Assembly (NCBI RefSeq): GCF_000007705.1
Contig: NC_005085.1
Span: 3,233,752-3,297,751 of the forward strand
Length of the DNA: 64,000 nucleotides
Source: Chromobacterium violaceum ATCC 12472
GTDB taxonomy: Bacteria > Pseudomonadota > Gammaproteobacteria > Burkholderiales > Chromobacteriaceae
Direction of reading: 5' to 3'
This document shows positions 34,288 to 43,144 of the stretch, piece by piece; position 1 is the first letter of the stretch, and each line of letters starts with the position of its first letter. Both the position numbers and the translations under genes were made by a program. The notes beneath the pieces were generated by a model. It searched no databases. It saw only the letters and a program-made list of their open reading frames with translations, and was not told the DNA's origin.

Positions 34288-35307
34288 TCAGCCCTGATCC
34301 AGTTGAAATCCGCCGGCAGCCTGCCAGCCCTGCTCGCTCAGCGCGCGGCCCGGCTGCTGCTGCGCCTGCTGTTCCCGTCCCTGGCGGCCGCCCTGGCCGT
34401 GGCCGGACGGCATGCCTTCGCGCACCTCCACCGCCACCTGGGTGTACTGACGGCCGCCCAGGTCCTGGCGCAACGCCTCGCCTATGCCCTGCAGCTGGCG
34501 CACCACCTCGCCGTGCGACGCGGTCAGCTCCACCGTCAGCGCGCCCGCCTGGTGGCGCAGGGAGATTTCCAGCGTGCCCAGCGACGGCGGGTCCAGCCGC
34601 AGCGTCGCCCGGTCCATATTCTGCGCGGGCATAGCCTGCAAACGCTCCCCCAGTGCGGCCTGCAGCTTGCCGCTCCAGCTTTCCGGCTGGGACGGCGGCA
34701 AGGCCAGGCTGAAGCTCTCCGCCGGCTTGCCGGCTTCGGCCGGATGGATCTGCGGCAAGACCGCGGCCAAGCCGTCCAGGCGCGGCGCGGCCTCCCGCGG
34801 CAGCGCCATCTCCGGCAACTGCGCCTGCAAGGCCTTGTCTGCCGGCTTGGCCGCGGCATCCAGCGCCGGAGCCAGCCGTTCGCCGACATCGACAGCGAAC
34901 TCGGCAGCGGCTGGCGGCGGCGCCTGCCGCGGCATCAGCGCCTGCCAGGTCTGCGGCAGCAGCGCCGGGCTCAGCGCCGCGGCATCCACCGGTTTGCCCG
35001 CCTGCGCCTTCCCGTCCGCGCCGTCTCCCGCCGCGGCGTTCTGATCGACGGCGGCCGGCGCGACCGGCAAGTCCTGGCGGACGACAGCCGCCAGCGGCGC
35101 CGCATCGCGCGCCGCCGGAGCCGACTCCGGCTCATCTTCAGGCGGTGGCTGCCGCGCGCCGGCATCGGACATCGCGTCGGCGAAGCCGATTGCCGGATCG
35201 GCATCCATCCACGCCAGGCCGTCCATCGCCTGGCCGACAGCCGCGTCGCCGTTCCCCGCCTGCGCGGAGGAAGCGGGAGCGGATTGCGGCGGTGCCACTC
35301 TGCTCAT
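34288..35307 (-). CDS. lafE: flagellar hook-length control protein FliK-like (LafE)
   Basis: A 339-residue protein when started at the ATG that overlaps the previous stop (ATGA at 35304-35307). The first two thirds are Ala/Pro-rich and low-complexity, as in FliK rulers. The C-terminal domain is recognisable: ATLRLDPPSLGTLEISLRHQ, then GALTVELTASHGEVVRQLQG. A Gln/Gly-rich tail follows. It measures hook length and triggers the FlhB specificity switch. Confidence 0.88.
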   Translation of the reverse strand: MSRVAPPQSAPASSAQAGNGDAAVGQAMDGLAWMDADPAIGFADAMSDAGARQPPPEDEPESAPAARDAAPLAAVVRQDLPVAPAAVDQNAAAGDGADGKAQAGKPVDAAALSPALLPQTWQALMPRQAPPPAAAEFAVDVGERLAPALDAAAKPADKALQAQLPEMALPREAAPRLDGLAAVLPQIHPAEAGKPAESFSLALPPSQPESWSGKLQAALGERLQAMPAQNMDRATLRLDPPSLGTLEISLRHQAGALTVELTASHGEVVRQLQGIGEALRQDLGGRQYTQVAVEVREGMPSGHGQGGRQGREQQAQQQPGRALSEQGWQAAGGFQLDQG

Positions 35308-35591
35308 GCTTGTTCCCATTCACTGAATTGCGCGTAGGCCAGCCGGCCTTCGCGCTGTTGTCCGATCGCGGACATCTTTTCGCCTAGCGCGTCCCGCTCG
35401 GCGCCGCTCGCGGCCAGCGCGGCGCGGTAGGCGGCGGCCAGCGCCGCCCTGTCGTCCGCGTCCAGGCCATGGCCGGGCTCGGACAGCAACCGACGCAGGT
35501 ATCCGTCCAAAACCGTCAGCGCGTCCCAGTCCCGCCGGCCAACCGCTTCGGCGATGGCCTGGCACCAGCGCTGGACATCAGGCCGCGGCAT
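35304..35591 (-). CDS. lafD: small flagellar protein at the fliT/lafD position
   Basis: A 95-residue helical protein (DVQRWCQAIAEAVGRRDWDA, DDRAALAAAYRAALAASGAE). Position between fliS and fliK corresponds to LafD/FliT, a chaperone for FliD. The sequence alone does not prove this. It overlaps fliS by 14 bases and its stop overlaps the next ATG, so the three are translationally coupled. Confidence 0.7.
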   Translation of the reverse strand: MPRPDVQRWCQAIAEAVGRRDWDALTVLDGYLRRLLSEPGHGLDADDRAALAAAYRAALAASGAERDALGEKMSAIGQQREGRLAYAQFSEWEQA

Positions 35592-35970
35592 TCTGGTCCC
35601 GCACGCCGACCCAGCCGCCCTTGAGCGTGACCAGCAGCTTCTCCGCCTCGTCCAGCGCCGCCGCGTCGAGCTCGACGCTGGCCTGGTACAAGCGGTGGGC
35701 GCAGTAGTCGTACAAGCGCGCCAGATTGGTCACCACCTCGCCGCCGGACTCGAAGTCCAGCGCGCTGGACAGGCCGTTGAGGATGTTGATGCACTTGCTG
35801 ATGCTCTCGCCCTTTTGTTCGAAGCGCTGGTGCTGCAAGTGGCCGCGCGCGCGGGCGATCTCTTCCAGAAGGCCGTCGAACAGCACCAGCACCAGCTCGA
35901 TCTGGCTGGCGGCGCCGGTCTGGGCTTCCAGATTGACCGCGTGGTAGCTGCGATAGGCGTCGTAATCCAC
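35578..35970 (-). CDS. fliS: flagellin export chaperone FliS (LafC)
   Basis: A 130-residue helical protein. YRSYHAVNLEAQTGAASQIE followed by LVLVLFDGLLEEIARARGHL and the helix SKCINILNGLSSALDFESGG are clear FliS features. It binds the C-terminus of flagellin before export. 24 bases downstream of fliD. Confidence 0.92.
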   Translation of the reverse strand: MDYDAYRSYHAVNLEAQTGAASQIELVLVLFDGLLEEIARARGHLQHQRFEQKGESISKCINILNGLSSALDFESGGEVVTNLARLYDYCAHRLYQASVELDAAALDEAEKLLVTLKGGWVGVRDQNAAA

Positions 35971-35994
35971 GATCTCGATCCTGCTTTCTTAAAT

Positions 35995-37350
35995 TCAGAT
36001 GAAGTTGGAATTGAGCATGCCCATGGTCTGGGTCATCTGATCCTGCATGCTCTGCAATTTGGTGAATTGCGCCAGGTAGCGGTTGTAGGTCTGATCGAAG
36101 GTCTTCTGCAACGCGTCCTGCCGCCGGCCCAAATCTTTCTGGTTGCGATCCTCGCTGTCGCGGCGCAGCTTGAGCATGCCGTTGCTGCCGTTCAGCCACT
36201 TGTCCAGGTAGTCGGCGCTCTGCTTCAGCGCGCCGTTCTGGCTCGCGCCGTTGAAGAAGCGGTCCAGCGCGTCGGGCGTAGCCTTCAAGGTTTCGCCGAG
36301 CTTCTTGCTGTCCAGCTCCAGCGTGCCGTCCCGCGTCGCCTTGATGCCCAGCTGGCCCTGGGTGACGCCGTCAAAGGGCTGGCGCAGGATGGCGTTGAGC
36401 TGGCTCCGCAAGCCGCGGATGCTGGAGTCGTCGGCGAAGGGCGCGCCCGGCTTGCCATTGCTGCCCGGTTGCGACAGGTCGGTAATCGCCTTGTAGACCT
36501 TGTTGTACGCATCGACGAAGGACTGGACGTTGGCGGTGGTGTCGCTGTCGCCGCGGCTGACGGAAATCTGCAGCGGCGGATCGGTATCCTTGCTGACCTT
36601 GTTGACGGTGAAGCTGACGCCTTCGATGTTGTCGAAGGTGTTGGAGCCCTGCTGCAGCCTGACGCCATTGGTCTTGCCGCCCAGCCAGACAACGGCGTCC
36701 TGCGCCTTGCTCAATTCCTTGGGCGCGGACAGGCCACTCTTCAGGCCGGCATCGCCGACGCCGCTCAAATCCAGGGAAATGGTGTTCTTTTCGCCGCTCT
36801 TGCCGGCCGACAGCACCAGTTGGCTGACGCCGTTGTTGTTCAGCACCATCGCGTTGACCTTGCCGGCGTTGCCGCTGGCGCGGTTGATTGCCAGCGCCAG
36901 CTCGCTCGGAGAAAGCTTGCCATCGTTATCGCGGTCGGAACCGTCCAGCGCCACGTCGAAGCTCTCGCCGCCGGCCAGCTTGACGGTGAACTTGTCGCCG
37001 GCCTTGGCCGTGGCGCCCGCCAGATCGCCCATCAGCAGCTGCTGGGAACTGGCCAGCTGCTCGACGAACACGCTGTAATTGCCGGCGGCGGCGTTGCCCT
37101 TGGCGGTGACCGAGGCCATGCCGTCCGGGGTGGCGGCGGCGTTCATCGCCACCAGGCTCTTCTTGCCGGTCAGCGTGGCCAGACTGCTCTTGTAGTCCTG
37201 AAGCGCCTTCTGCAACTGGCTCAGCGCGTCGGTGCGCGCCTTGGCGCTCTTGGTCTGGGTGTCCAACTGAGTCTGCAACTTGCTCAACTGGTTGCGCGCC
37301 AGGTTTTCCGCCCAGGTGGAGGGCGGCATCGCGTTGAAGTCGATCGCCAT
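35995..37350 (-). CDS. fliD: flagellar filament cap protein FliD (LafB)
   Basis: A 451-residue filament cap. The N-terminus lies in a coiled region (NQLSKLQTQLDTQTKSAKAR, LSQLQKALQDYKSSLATLTG). FliD markers are NVQSFVDAYNKVYKAITDLS and LRSQLNAILRQPFDGVTQGQ, then LGIKATRDGTLELDSKKLGE. It ends in a second coiled region (RNQKDLGRRQDALQKTFDQT). Probably first gene of the fliD-to-motB operon, with a candidate sigma-28 promoter upstream. Confidence 0.92.
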   Translation of the reverse strand: MAIDFNAMPPSTWAENLARNQLSKLQTQLDTQTKSAKARTDALSQLQKALQDYKSSLATLTGKKSLVAMNAAATPDGMASVTAKGNAAAGNYSVFVEQLASSQQLLMGDLAGATAKAGDKFTVKLAGGESFDVALDGSDRDNDGKLSPSELALAINRASGNAGKVNAMVLNNNGVSQLVLSAGKSGEKNTISLDLSGVGDAGLKSGLSAPKELSKAQDAVVWLGGKTNGVRLQQGSNTFDNIEGVSFTVNKVSKDTDPPLQISVSRGDSDTTANVQSFVDAYNKVYKAITDLSQPGSNGKPGAPFADDSSIRGLRSQLNAILRQPFDGVTQGQLGIKATRDGTLELDSKKLGETLKATPDALDRFFNGASQNGALKQSADYLDKWLNGSNGMLKLRRDSEDRNQKDLGRRQDALQKTFDQTYNRYLAQFTKLQSMQDQMTQTMGMLNSNFI

Positions 37351-37385
37351 CAGTATTCCTTTCGTCCGCTAACGGTATGTACCAT

Positions 37386-37417
37386 TACAGGGCGACCATC
37401 GCCCGCGCGGACTGAAA
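37386..37417 (-). promoter_or_regulatory. candidate lateral sigma-28 promoter of the fliD operon
   Basis: Leftward TTTCAGTC, 16 bases, GCCCTGTA, matching the elements upstream of flgM and the flagellin gene. It lies about 35 bases before fliD. Confidence 0.42.
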
Positions 37418-37435
37418 CGACGTGAATATTCACCA

Positions 37436-37867
37436 CTAGCCGCGTCCCCTCATCCAGGCCTGGCCGGCGGCTTCGTCGGTGCGCTTCTGCTCGGCCCGAC
37501 TCTGCGCAGTCCGCCATTCCAGCAGTTTTTCCTCGCGCAGCAGCTTGACCTGCTCTTCGCGCCGGCGCGCGTCCTGCAAGCGCGACTGGCTGACTTCGGC
37601 GTCGGCCTGCGCCAGCTGCAGATCCTGTTGCTGCGACTGGCGCAGATCCAGCAGGTGGCGCTTGTAGCCGGCGCAATTGAGCGCCAGCGCCGGGTGGCCG
37701 GCCGCCGCGCTCGGGCCGCTGGCCGCGCTGAGCTGGTCCAGGCGCTCGATATTGCGCCGATAGCGCTCCTGCAGCCGCCGCTTGGCGGCCAGCTCGGTCT
37801 CCAGCCGCTCGCCGTCGCGTTCGCGCAGCCTGAGCAGCAGATCCAGTTGTCGTATCGGCGGGTTCAT
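37436..37867 (-). CDS. fliJ: flagellar export protein FliJ
   Basis: A 143-residue protein, almost wholly a two-helix coiled coil: RQLDLLLRLRERDGERLETE, LAAKRRLQERYRRNIERLDQ, then SRLQDARRREEQVKLLREEK. FliJ is the central stalk that couples the FliI ATPase to the export gate. Its ATG overlaps the fliI stop (ATGA). Last gene of the leftward fliEFGHIJ operon. Confidence 0.87.
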   Translation of the reverse strand: MNPPIRQLDLLLRLRERDGERLETELAAKRRLQERYRRNIERLDQLSAASGPSAAAGHPALALNCAGYKRHLLDLRQSQQQDLQLAQADAEVSQSRLQDARRREEQVKLLREEKLLEWRTAQSRAEQKRTDEAAGQAWMRGRG

Positions 37868-39177
37868 GCGCTGGCGAGCTCCTGCAGTCGGCTCAGGCAC
37901 TCGGCGTAGGGCGCCGCCTCGCCGGCATCCTGACACAGCAGCGCCTCGATGCGCGGCTGCAGCCGCAGCGCGCGGTCGGTGGCCGGATCGGCGCCGGGCA
38001 CGTAAGCGCCCAGCGGCAGCAAGCCGCGCACTTCCTGGTAACGGCTCCAGGCACCGCGCAGCTCGCGCGCGACGGCGGCGTGGTCGGCGTCGATCAGCTG
38101 GCTCATGCAGCGGCTGACCGAGCGGGAAATGTCTATCGCCGGGTAATGGCCGCGCTCGGCCAATTCCCGGCTCAATACGATATGGCCGTCCAGGATGGCG
38201 CGGGCGGTATCCACCACCGGGTCTTGCTGGTCGTCGCCTTCGGCCAGCACGGTGTAGATCGCGCTCATGCTGCCCGCGCCGCCCTCGCCGTTGCCGGCGC
38301 TCTCGGCCAGGCTGGGGAGCAGGCCGAACACCGACGGCGGATAGCCGCGCGTGGCCGGCGGCTCGCCCAGCGCCAGCGCCACTTCGCGCTGCGCCATCGC
38401 GTAACGGGTCAGGGAATCGACCAGCAACAGCACGTTGCGGCCGCGGTCGCGGTAATGGGCGGCGATGGTGTGGCACAGCTCGGTGGCCTTCAGCCGCATC
38501 AGCGGCGACTCGTCGGCCGGCGCCACCACCAGCACCGCCTTGGCCAGTCCTTCCGCCCCCAGCGCGTGCTCGACGAACTCGCGCACCTCGCGGCCGCGCT
38601 CGCCGATCAGCCCGACGACGACGACCTCAGCCTCCGTGTGGCGGGTGATCATGCCCAACAGCACGCTCTTGCCGACGCCGGAGCCGGCGAACAGGCCGAC
38701 GCGCTGGCCGCGGCCCATGGTCAGGAAGCCGTTGATCGCGCGCACGCCGACGTCCAGCGGCGTATCGACCGGTTTTTTCTTCAAGGGATTGATCTGCGGC
38801 GGATGGGCGGCCAGCGGCGCGTCGCCGCCCAGGCGGCCCTTGCCGTCCAGCGGCTCGCCCAGGCCGTTGACGATGCGGCCGAGCCAGCCGTCGCCTATCA
38901 TCAGCCCGCCGTTGTCCGGCGCCGGCAGCACCCGCGCGCCGGTGGCGAGGCCGACCGGCTTCTTGAACGGCATCAGGAAGGACACTTCCCGGCGGAAGCC
39001 CACCACCTGCGCCTGCAGCCAGCCGCCGCCGGCGGTTTCCACCAGGCAGCGCTGGCCGGTCTGCAGCGGGCAGCCCACGCTTTCCAGCAGCAAGCCGTTG
39101 ACGCCCACCAGCTTGCCGCTGACGGTGGCGACCGGCGTGTCCGGCACGGAGAGCTGGCTAAGCGCCTGACGCAGCAT
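37864..39177 (-). CDS. fliI: flagellum-specific export ATPase FliI
   Basis: A 437-residue F1-beta-like ATPase. Walker A is FAGSGVGKSVLLGMI; Walker B NVLLLVDSLTRYAMAQRE; GERGREVREFVE and GYPPSVFGLLPSLAE are family hallmarks. It energises early export of rod, hook and filament subunits. Three bases downstream of fliH. Confidence 0.96.
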   Translation of the reverse strand: MLRQALSQLSVPDTPVATVSGKLVGVNGLLLESVGCPLQTGQRCLVETAGGGWLQAQVVGFRREVSFLMPFKKPVGLATGARVLPAPDNGGLMIGDGWLGRIVNGLGEPLDGKGRLGGDAPLAAHPPQINPLKKKPVDTPLDVGVRAINGFLTMGRGQRVGLFAGSGVGKSVLLGMITRHTEAEVVVVGLIGERGREVREFVEHALGAEGLAKAVLVVAPADESPLMRLKATELCHTIAAHYRDRGRNVLLLVDSLTRYAMAQREVALALGEPPATRGYPPSVFGLLPSLAESAGNGEGGAGSMSAIYTVLAEGDDQQDPVVDTARAILDGHIVLSRELAERGHYPAIDISRSVSRCMSQLIDADHAAVARELRGAWSRYQEVRGLLPLGAYVPGADPATDRALRLQPRIEALLCQDAGEAAPYAECLSRLQELASA

Positions 39178-39180
39178 CGC

Positions 39181-39852
39181 CTAGCCCTCTTCCGCCGCAA
39201 GCTGCTCGCGCAGGCTGTCGACGCAGCGCTCCAGCCGCTGCTGGCAGCCGGCGTCGGCCTCGAACTCGGCGCCGCGCAGCCGGCATTCGCCCGGCGCCAG
39301 CGAGGGATCGGCGCTCAGCTTCCACTGCGCGGCGCGTTCCGGCGCCAGCTCGCGGATGCGCTGGCACTCCTCCGGATTGAGCAGCACCTCCACCTCGCCC
39401 TGGCTGTGCGCGCCCTGCGGCAGCGCCGCCAGCGTCTCCTCCACCAGGTCAAGGATTTGCACCGGTTTCAGCGCCAGCTCGCAGCGGATCACCTGGCGCG
39501 CCACCTTGGCCACCAGGTCCACCACCTCGTCGCGCTGCGCGGCCTGGTAGTCGCGGCACAGCTTGTTCAATTGTTCGATGGCCGCCGCCAGCGGCGCGCC
39601 CAGGGTCTCCAGCCCGGCCAGCGTCTCGGCGCGCGCGGCGGCGGCGCCTTCGGCGCGGCCCTGCTCGAGGCCTGCCTGATAGCCGGCGTCGCGGCCGGCG
39701 GCCTCGCCGCTGTCAAAACCTTCGCGGTAGCCGGCGTCCATGCCCTGGCGGAAACCGTCCGCGGCGGAGGCTTGCACCTCGGCCGCGGCGTCGGGCGCCA
39801 GCGGCGCGCCGTCTATCAGCGGCGGAAATCGGAAAGGTCGCCAGTGCTTCAC
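39181..39852 (-). CDS. fliH: flagellar assembly protein FliH
   Basis: A 223-residue regulator of FliI. The middle has the glycine-repeat helices typical of FliH: GFRQ-type GMDAGYREGFDSGEAAGRDA then GYQAGLEQGRAEGAAAARAE (repeated GxxxG). The C-terminal domain contains VVDLVAKVARQVIRCELALK and VEVLLNPEECQRI. The start overlaps the fliG stop by four bases. Confidence 0.9.
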   Translation of the reverse strand: MKHWRPFRFPPLIDGAPLAPDAAAEVQASAADGFRQGMDAGYREGFDSGEAAGRDAGYQAGLEQGRAEGAAAARAETLAGLETLGAPLAAAIEQLNKLCRDYQAAQRDEVVDLVAKVARQVIRCELALKPVQILDLVEETLAALPQGAHSQGEVEVLLNPEECQRIRELAPERAAQWKLSADPSLAPGECRLRGAEFEADAGCQQRLERCVDSLREQLAAEEG

Positions 39853-40907
39853 TCGACCACTTCCTCAGGGAACAGCTGCAGGTCGATCTCGCCGGCGTCC
39901 GCCAGCTGCTTGACCTGGGCCATGATCTCGCGGCGCGCCTCCTCGACGCGGCTCTTGGGCACCGGACCGGAGCGGCGCATGGTCGCTTCGAAGTTCTGCG
40001 CCTGCCGGCGCGGCATGGTCTGGATGATGGCGTCGCGCACGGCAGGCTCGGCGCCCTTGAGCGCGATCGCCCATTGCTCCAGCGGAATGTCCTCGCAGAT
40101 GCGCATCAGCACTTCCTCAGTCTGGCGCGACAGGATGAAGAAGTCGTACATCCTCACCTCGATCTCGTCGACGATCTCCGGGTCGTGCGCGCGCAACAGC
40201 TCCATCATCCGGCTGCGGTCGCCCGGCAGGCGATTGATGATGTCGGCGGTCTGCTGCATGCCCTCCACCGCGGTGCTCTGGGTGTGCAGGCTCTCCAGGC
40301 AGCGGTTGACCAGCTCGTCCAGCTCGTTCAGCAGTTCGCGGTCCACGTCCGTCAGGCGGGCGACGTTGACCAGCACGCCGTCCCGGCTGGCCTCGGGCAG
40401 CGCTTCCACCACCTGGCCGGCGAGCGCCGGCGGCAGGAAGGCGAGGAAGACGGCCTGCATGCGCACGTGCTCGGCGGCGATGCGGTCGGCCAGCCACTGC
40501 GGCGACACCCACTGCAGGCGCGCCATCTTGGGGCGGATCGCGTCGCCGTAGATGGTGTCCAGCACGCTGCCGGCGATGTCGCCGCCCAGGGCCAGCTCCA
40601 GCGAGCGCTTGAGGAAGCTGCGGCTGGCGCCGTGCACCCCGCTCTGCTCGCGGTATTCGTCGAAGAAGCGCTGCATCGTGGTCCTCACCGCGTCCACCTT
40701 GATGCCGCTCATGCCGGACATCGCCTGCGTCACCTGCAGCAGCTCCTCGCGGCTGAGGCAGCGCAGCACCGCGGCGGCGGGCTCCTCGCCCATGCACAAC
40801 AGCAGCACCGCGGCCTGCTCGATCGCGCTCATCTGGCCGTTGCCGGCGGCAGGCGCGGGCGGAATGTAAGCCGGGGATTCCGGCGCCGGATTATTGTTTG
40901 CGTCCAT
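39849..40907 (-). CDS. fliG: flagellar motor switch protein FliG
   Basis: A 352-residue switch protein linking MS ring and torque generation. AIEQAAVLLLCMGEEPAAAV at the N-terminus, ILAxL-type IIAEH region AFLPPALAGQVVEALPEASR, the EHPQ-like region, and the C-terminal domain MYDFFILSRQTEEVLMRICE, where charged torque residues lie. It overlaps fliF by 17 bases. Confidence 0.93.
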   Translation of the reverse strand: MDANNNPAPESPAYIPPAPAAGNGQMSAIEQAAVLLLCMGEEPAAAVLRCLSREELLQVTQAMSGMSGIKVDAVRTTMQRFFDEYREQSGVHGASRSFLKRSLELALGGDIAGSVLDTIYGDAIRPKMARLQWVSPQWLADRIAAEHVRMQAVFLAFLPPALAGQVVEALPEASRDGVLVNVARLTDVDRELLNELDELVNRCLESLHTQSTAVEGMQQTADIINRLPGDRSRMMELLRAHDPEIVDEIEVRMYDFFILSRQTEEVLMRICEDIPLEQWAIALKGAEPAVRDAIIQTMPRRQAQNFEATMRRSGPVPKSRVEEARREIMAQVKQLADAGEIDLQLFPEEVVE

Positions 40908-42564
40908 TGTTCTGCACCCATTGCTTGACCACTTCCGCGACGCGCTCCGGCTCCTTGGCGGCCAGGCCCTTCAGGTGTTCCACCATCACGTCCACCGGCG
41001 AGCCGGCGGGCGGCAGGTCATAATTTTCCAGCAGCGGCACCACCGGGCTGTCGCCGGGCGCGGCCGACAGCGCCGCCTGGCGCTGGCTGGCGGCCTCACG
41101 CAGCGGGCGGTTGTCCAGCAGCGGATCGTCCGGCGTCACATCCAGCTCGTCCGGCGTGTAATCGTTCAGCTTGCGCTCGGCCAGCTGGCGGGCGAGCTTG
41201 AGCAGCGGCCGCGCCAACAGCAGGTAGGCCAGCAGCAGCGCCACCGCGTAAGCGGCCCAGCGCGCGCCCTCGAACCAGGTTTCCGGCTGCTCCCAGAACG
41301 GCTCCGCCGGCGTCGGCTGCGCGAAACGCAGCGTGGACACCGCCAGCACGTCGCCGCGCTCGGCGTTGATGCCCAGGCCGTTGCGCAGCAGCTTGTCGAT
41401 ATTGGCCAGCTCGGCAGGCTGCCAACCCTTGCCGCCCGGCGCCGCGGCCTGGTTCAGCGCCACCGCCACGCTGAGGCGGCGCAGCGTGCCGCGCGCGCGC
41501 TTGATGTTGGTGATGTTGCGGTCGTACGCGTACTGGCGGGTGACGGCGTTCTTGCTGTTGCCAGCCTTGTCGGCGGCCGGGGACGAGGAGTCGGTGTTGA
41601 CCGGACGGTTGCTCAGGGAGCCGGGCACGCCCAGCGCCATCCGTTCGGTGCTGGTTTCCTCGCGCGAGGCCTCGTTGGTGACCTTGGGCGCCTCGCCGTA
41701 CTTCTCGCGGGTTTCCTCGACGCGGTCGTTGTCGACGTCGGCGGTGACGCTGACCTTGAAATTGCCCGCGCCCAGCGCCGGCGTCAGCAGGTCGCGCGCG
41801 TTCTGCAGCGCCTCGTCGCGGAAGCGGCGCGCCGCCTCGCTGTTGTTGCCGGCGATGCCGCCGTCGCTCAGGTCGACGTGGGCGGACAGCAGGTTGCCGG
41901 CCTGGTCGACCAGCGTCACCTGGGACGGATCGAGCGAAGCCACGCTGCCGGCCACCAGCTTGACCACGGCGGCGATTTGCTCGCTGGACAGCTGTTGGCC
42001 CGGCTTCAGCGTCACCACCACCGAGGCGGAGCCCTTCTCGCCGCCGGCGGTGACAAAGGAAGTGCTGCGCGGCAGCGACAGGTGCACCCGCGCCGAACGC
42101 ACCGGATCCAGCGCCTGGATGCTCTGCACCAGCTCGCCCTCCAGGCCGCGGCGGAAGCGCACGTCCTGCACGAACTGGCTGACGCCCAGCGGGTCGTTCT
42201 TGTCCAAGAGCTCCAGGCCGGCCGGCAGCTGCGCCACCACGCCCTTGGCCGCCAGCTGCATCCGGGCGCGGGCCAGGTCGCCGTCCGGCACCAGCACCTG
42301 GCCGGTCTGCGGATGGACGCGGTAGGGAATCTTCTCGGCGTCCAGCGCCGCCATCATGTCGGCGCCGCTCACCTTCTCCTGGGCGCCGAACACCGGCTTG
42401 TAGCTGGCGTCGTCGCGCCACAGCCACAGCGTGGCTACCACGCTCAGGCCGATGGCCAGCAGCACGATGGGCAGCAGGTAGCGCCAGGCGTTGGCGGGCA
42501 GCAACTGGCGGCCCGCCATTCTTTGTTGAACCGCGGCCAGGCCGCTGCGCAATTGTTTGACCAC
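40891..42564 (-). CDS. fliF: flagellar MS-ring protein FliF
   Basis: A 557-residue membrane protein with membrane segments at about 28-48 and 430-450. The ring-building motifs are QEKVSGADMMAALDAEKIPY, RVHPQTGQVLVPDGDLARAR, DNDPLGxS-type KNDPLGVSQFVQDVRFRRG, and VRSARVHLSLPRSTSFVTAG. The C-terminal tail binds FliG. The start is 13 bases after fliE. Confidence 0.95.
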   Translation of the reverse strand: MVKQLRSGLAAVQQRMAGRQLLPANAWRYLLPIVLLAIGLSVVATLWLWRDDASYKPVFGAQEKVSGADMMAALDAEKIPYRVHPQTGQVLVPDGDLARARMQLAAKGVVAQLPAGLELLDKNDPLGVSQFVQDVRFRRGLEGELVQSIQALDPVRSARVHLSLPRSTSFVTAGGEKGSASVVVTLKPGQQLSSEQIAAVVKLVAGSVASLDPSQVTLVDQAGNLLSAHVDLSDGGIAGNNSEAARRFRDEALQNARDLLTPALGAGNFKVSVTADVDNDRVEETREKYGEAPKVTNEASREETSTERMALGVPGSLSNRPVNTDSSSPAADKAGNSKNAVTRQYAYDRNITNIKRARGTLRRLSVAVALNQAAAPGGKGWQPAELANIDKLLRNGLGINAERGDVLAVSTLRFAQPTPAEPFWEQPETWFEGARWAAYAVALLLAYLLLARPLLKLARQLAERKLNDYTPDELDVTPDDPLLDNRPLREAASQRQAALSAAPGDSPVVPLLENYDLPPAGSPVDVMVEHLKGLAAKEPERVAEVVKQWVQNNGRKQ

Positions 42565-42577
42565 AGTCGGCTCCCGC

Positions 42578-42916
42578 TTACAGCTGCATCTTGATCAGGT
42601 CGTCGACCGCGCCGACCACCTTGTTGCGCACCTGCATCAGCATCGAGAACGACAGGCTGGCTTCCTGGCTCATCAGCATCGCGCCGACCAGGTCGTCGCT
42701 CTGGCCGCTGTCCACCTCGGTCATCTTCTCCGCGGCGAGGCGGTTCTGCTGGTCGACATCGCGCACGGCAGACACCATGGCCTGGCTGAAGCTGTGGCCG
42801 GTGGCGGCGTCTTCCTGCGCGGCGATCGGCGCGGGGGCGGACTGGCCCAGTTTCGCCATCTCCCCCAGCAGCTGGCTGCGGTCGGCGTGGATCATCAAGC
42901 CCAGATTGGTGGCCAT
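42578..42916 (-). CDS. fliE: flagellar hook-basal body protein FliE
   Basis: A 112-residue protein. The C-terminal region AMLMSQEASLSFSMLMQVRN followed by KVVGAVDDLIKMQL is the FliE signature. It connects the MS ring to the rod. First gene of the leftward fliEFGHIJ operon, divergent from fliM. Confidence 0.93.
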   Translation of the reverse strand: MATNLGLMIHADRSQLLGEMAKLGQSAPAPIAAQEDAATGHSFSQAMVSAVRDVDQQNRLAAEKMTEVDSGQSDDLVGAMLMSQEASLSFSMLMQVRNKVVGAVDDLIKMQL

Positions 42917-43144
42917 CGTTCATCCTTAGAAAAGCGGTATCGAAACTACTCCATCAACCTGCAGCGCTTGTTAAATGCAGGCTGGCGGATTTTAAACTCA
43001 CCGCTTTAGCATACCGATGGTACTTTTCACATTCCCAGCCGTGAATTTTCCCCCTTTACCACTGGCGGACAGCCAGTAAGATGCACACTCCCAGCAATAG
43101 CCGGGGGCTGCCGCGCAGCCGCCCGCCACGATAACGAAGCTCCG
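42917..43144. promoter_or_regulatory. divergent promoter region between fliE and fliM
   Basis: A 228-bp region, AT-rich in its centre, that must hold the promoters of both class-II flagellar operons. It contains an inverted repeat ACTGGC-5-GCCAGT at 43061-43077, 70-85 bp before fliM. I could not find a convincing sigma-54 -24/-12 element. Confidence 0.5.
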
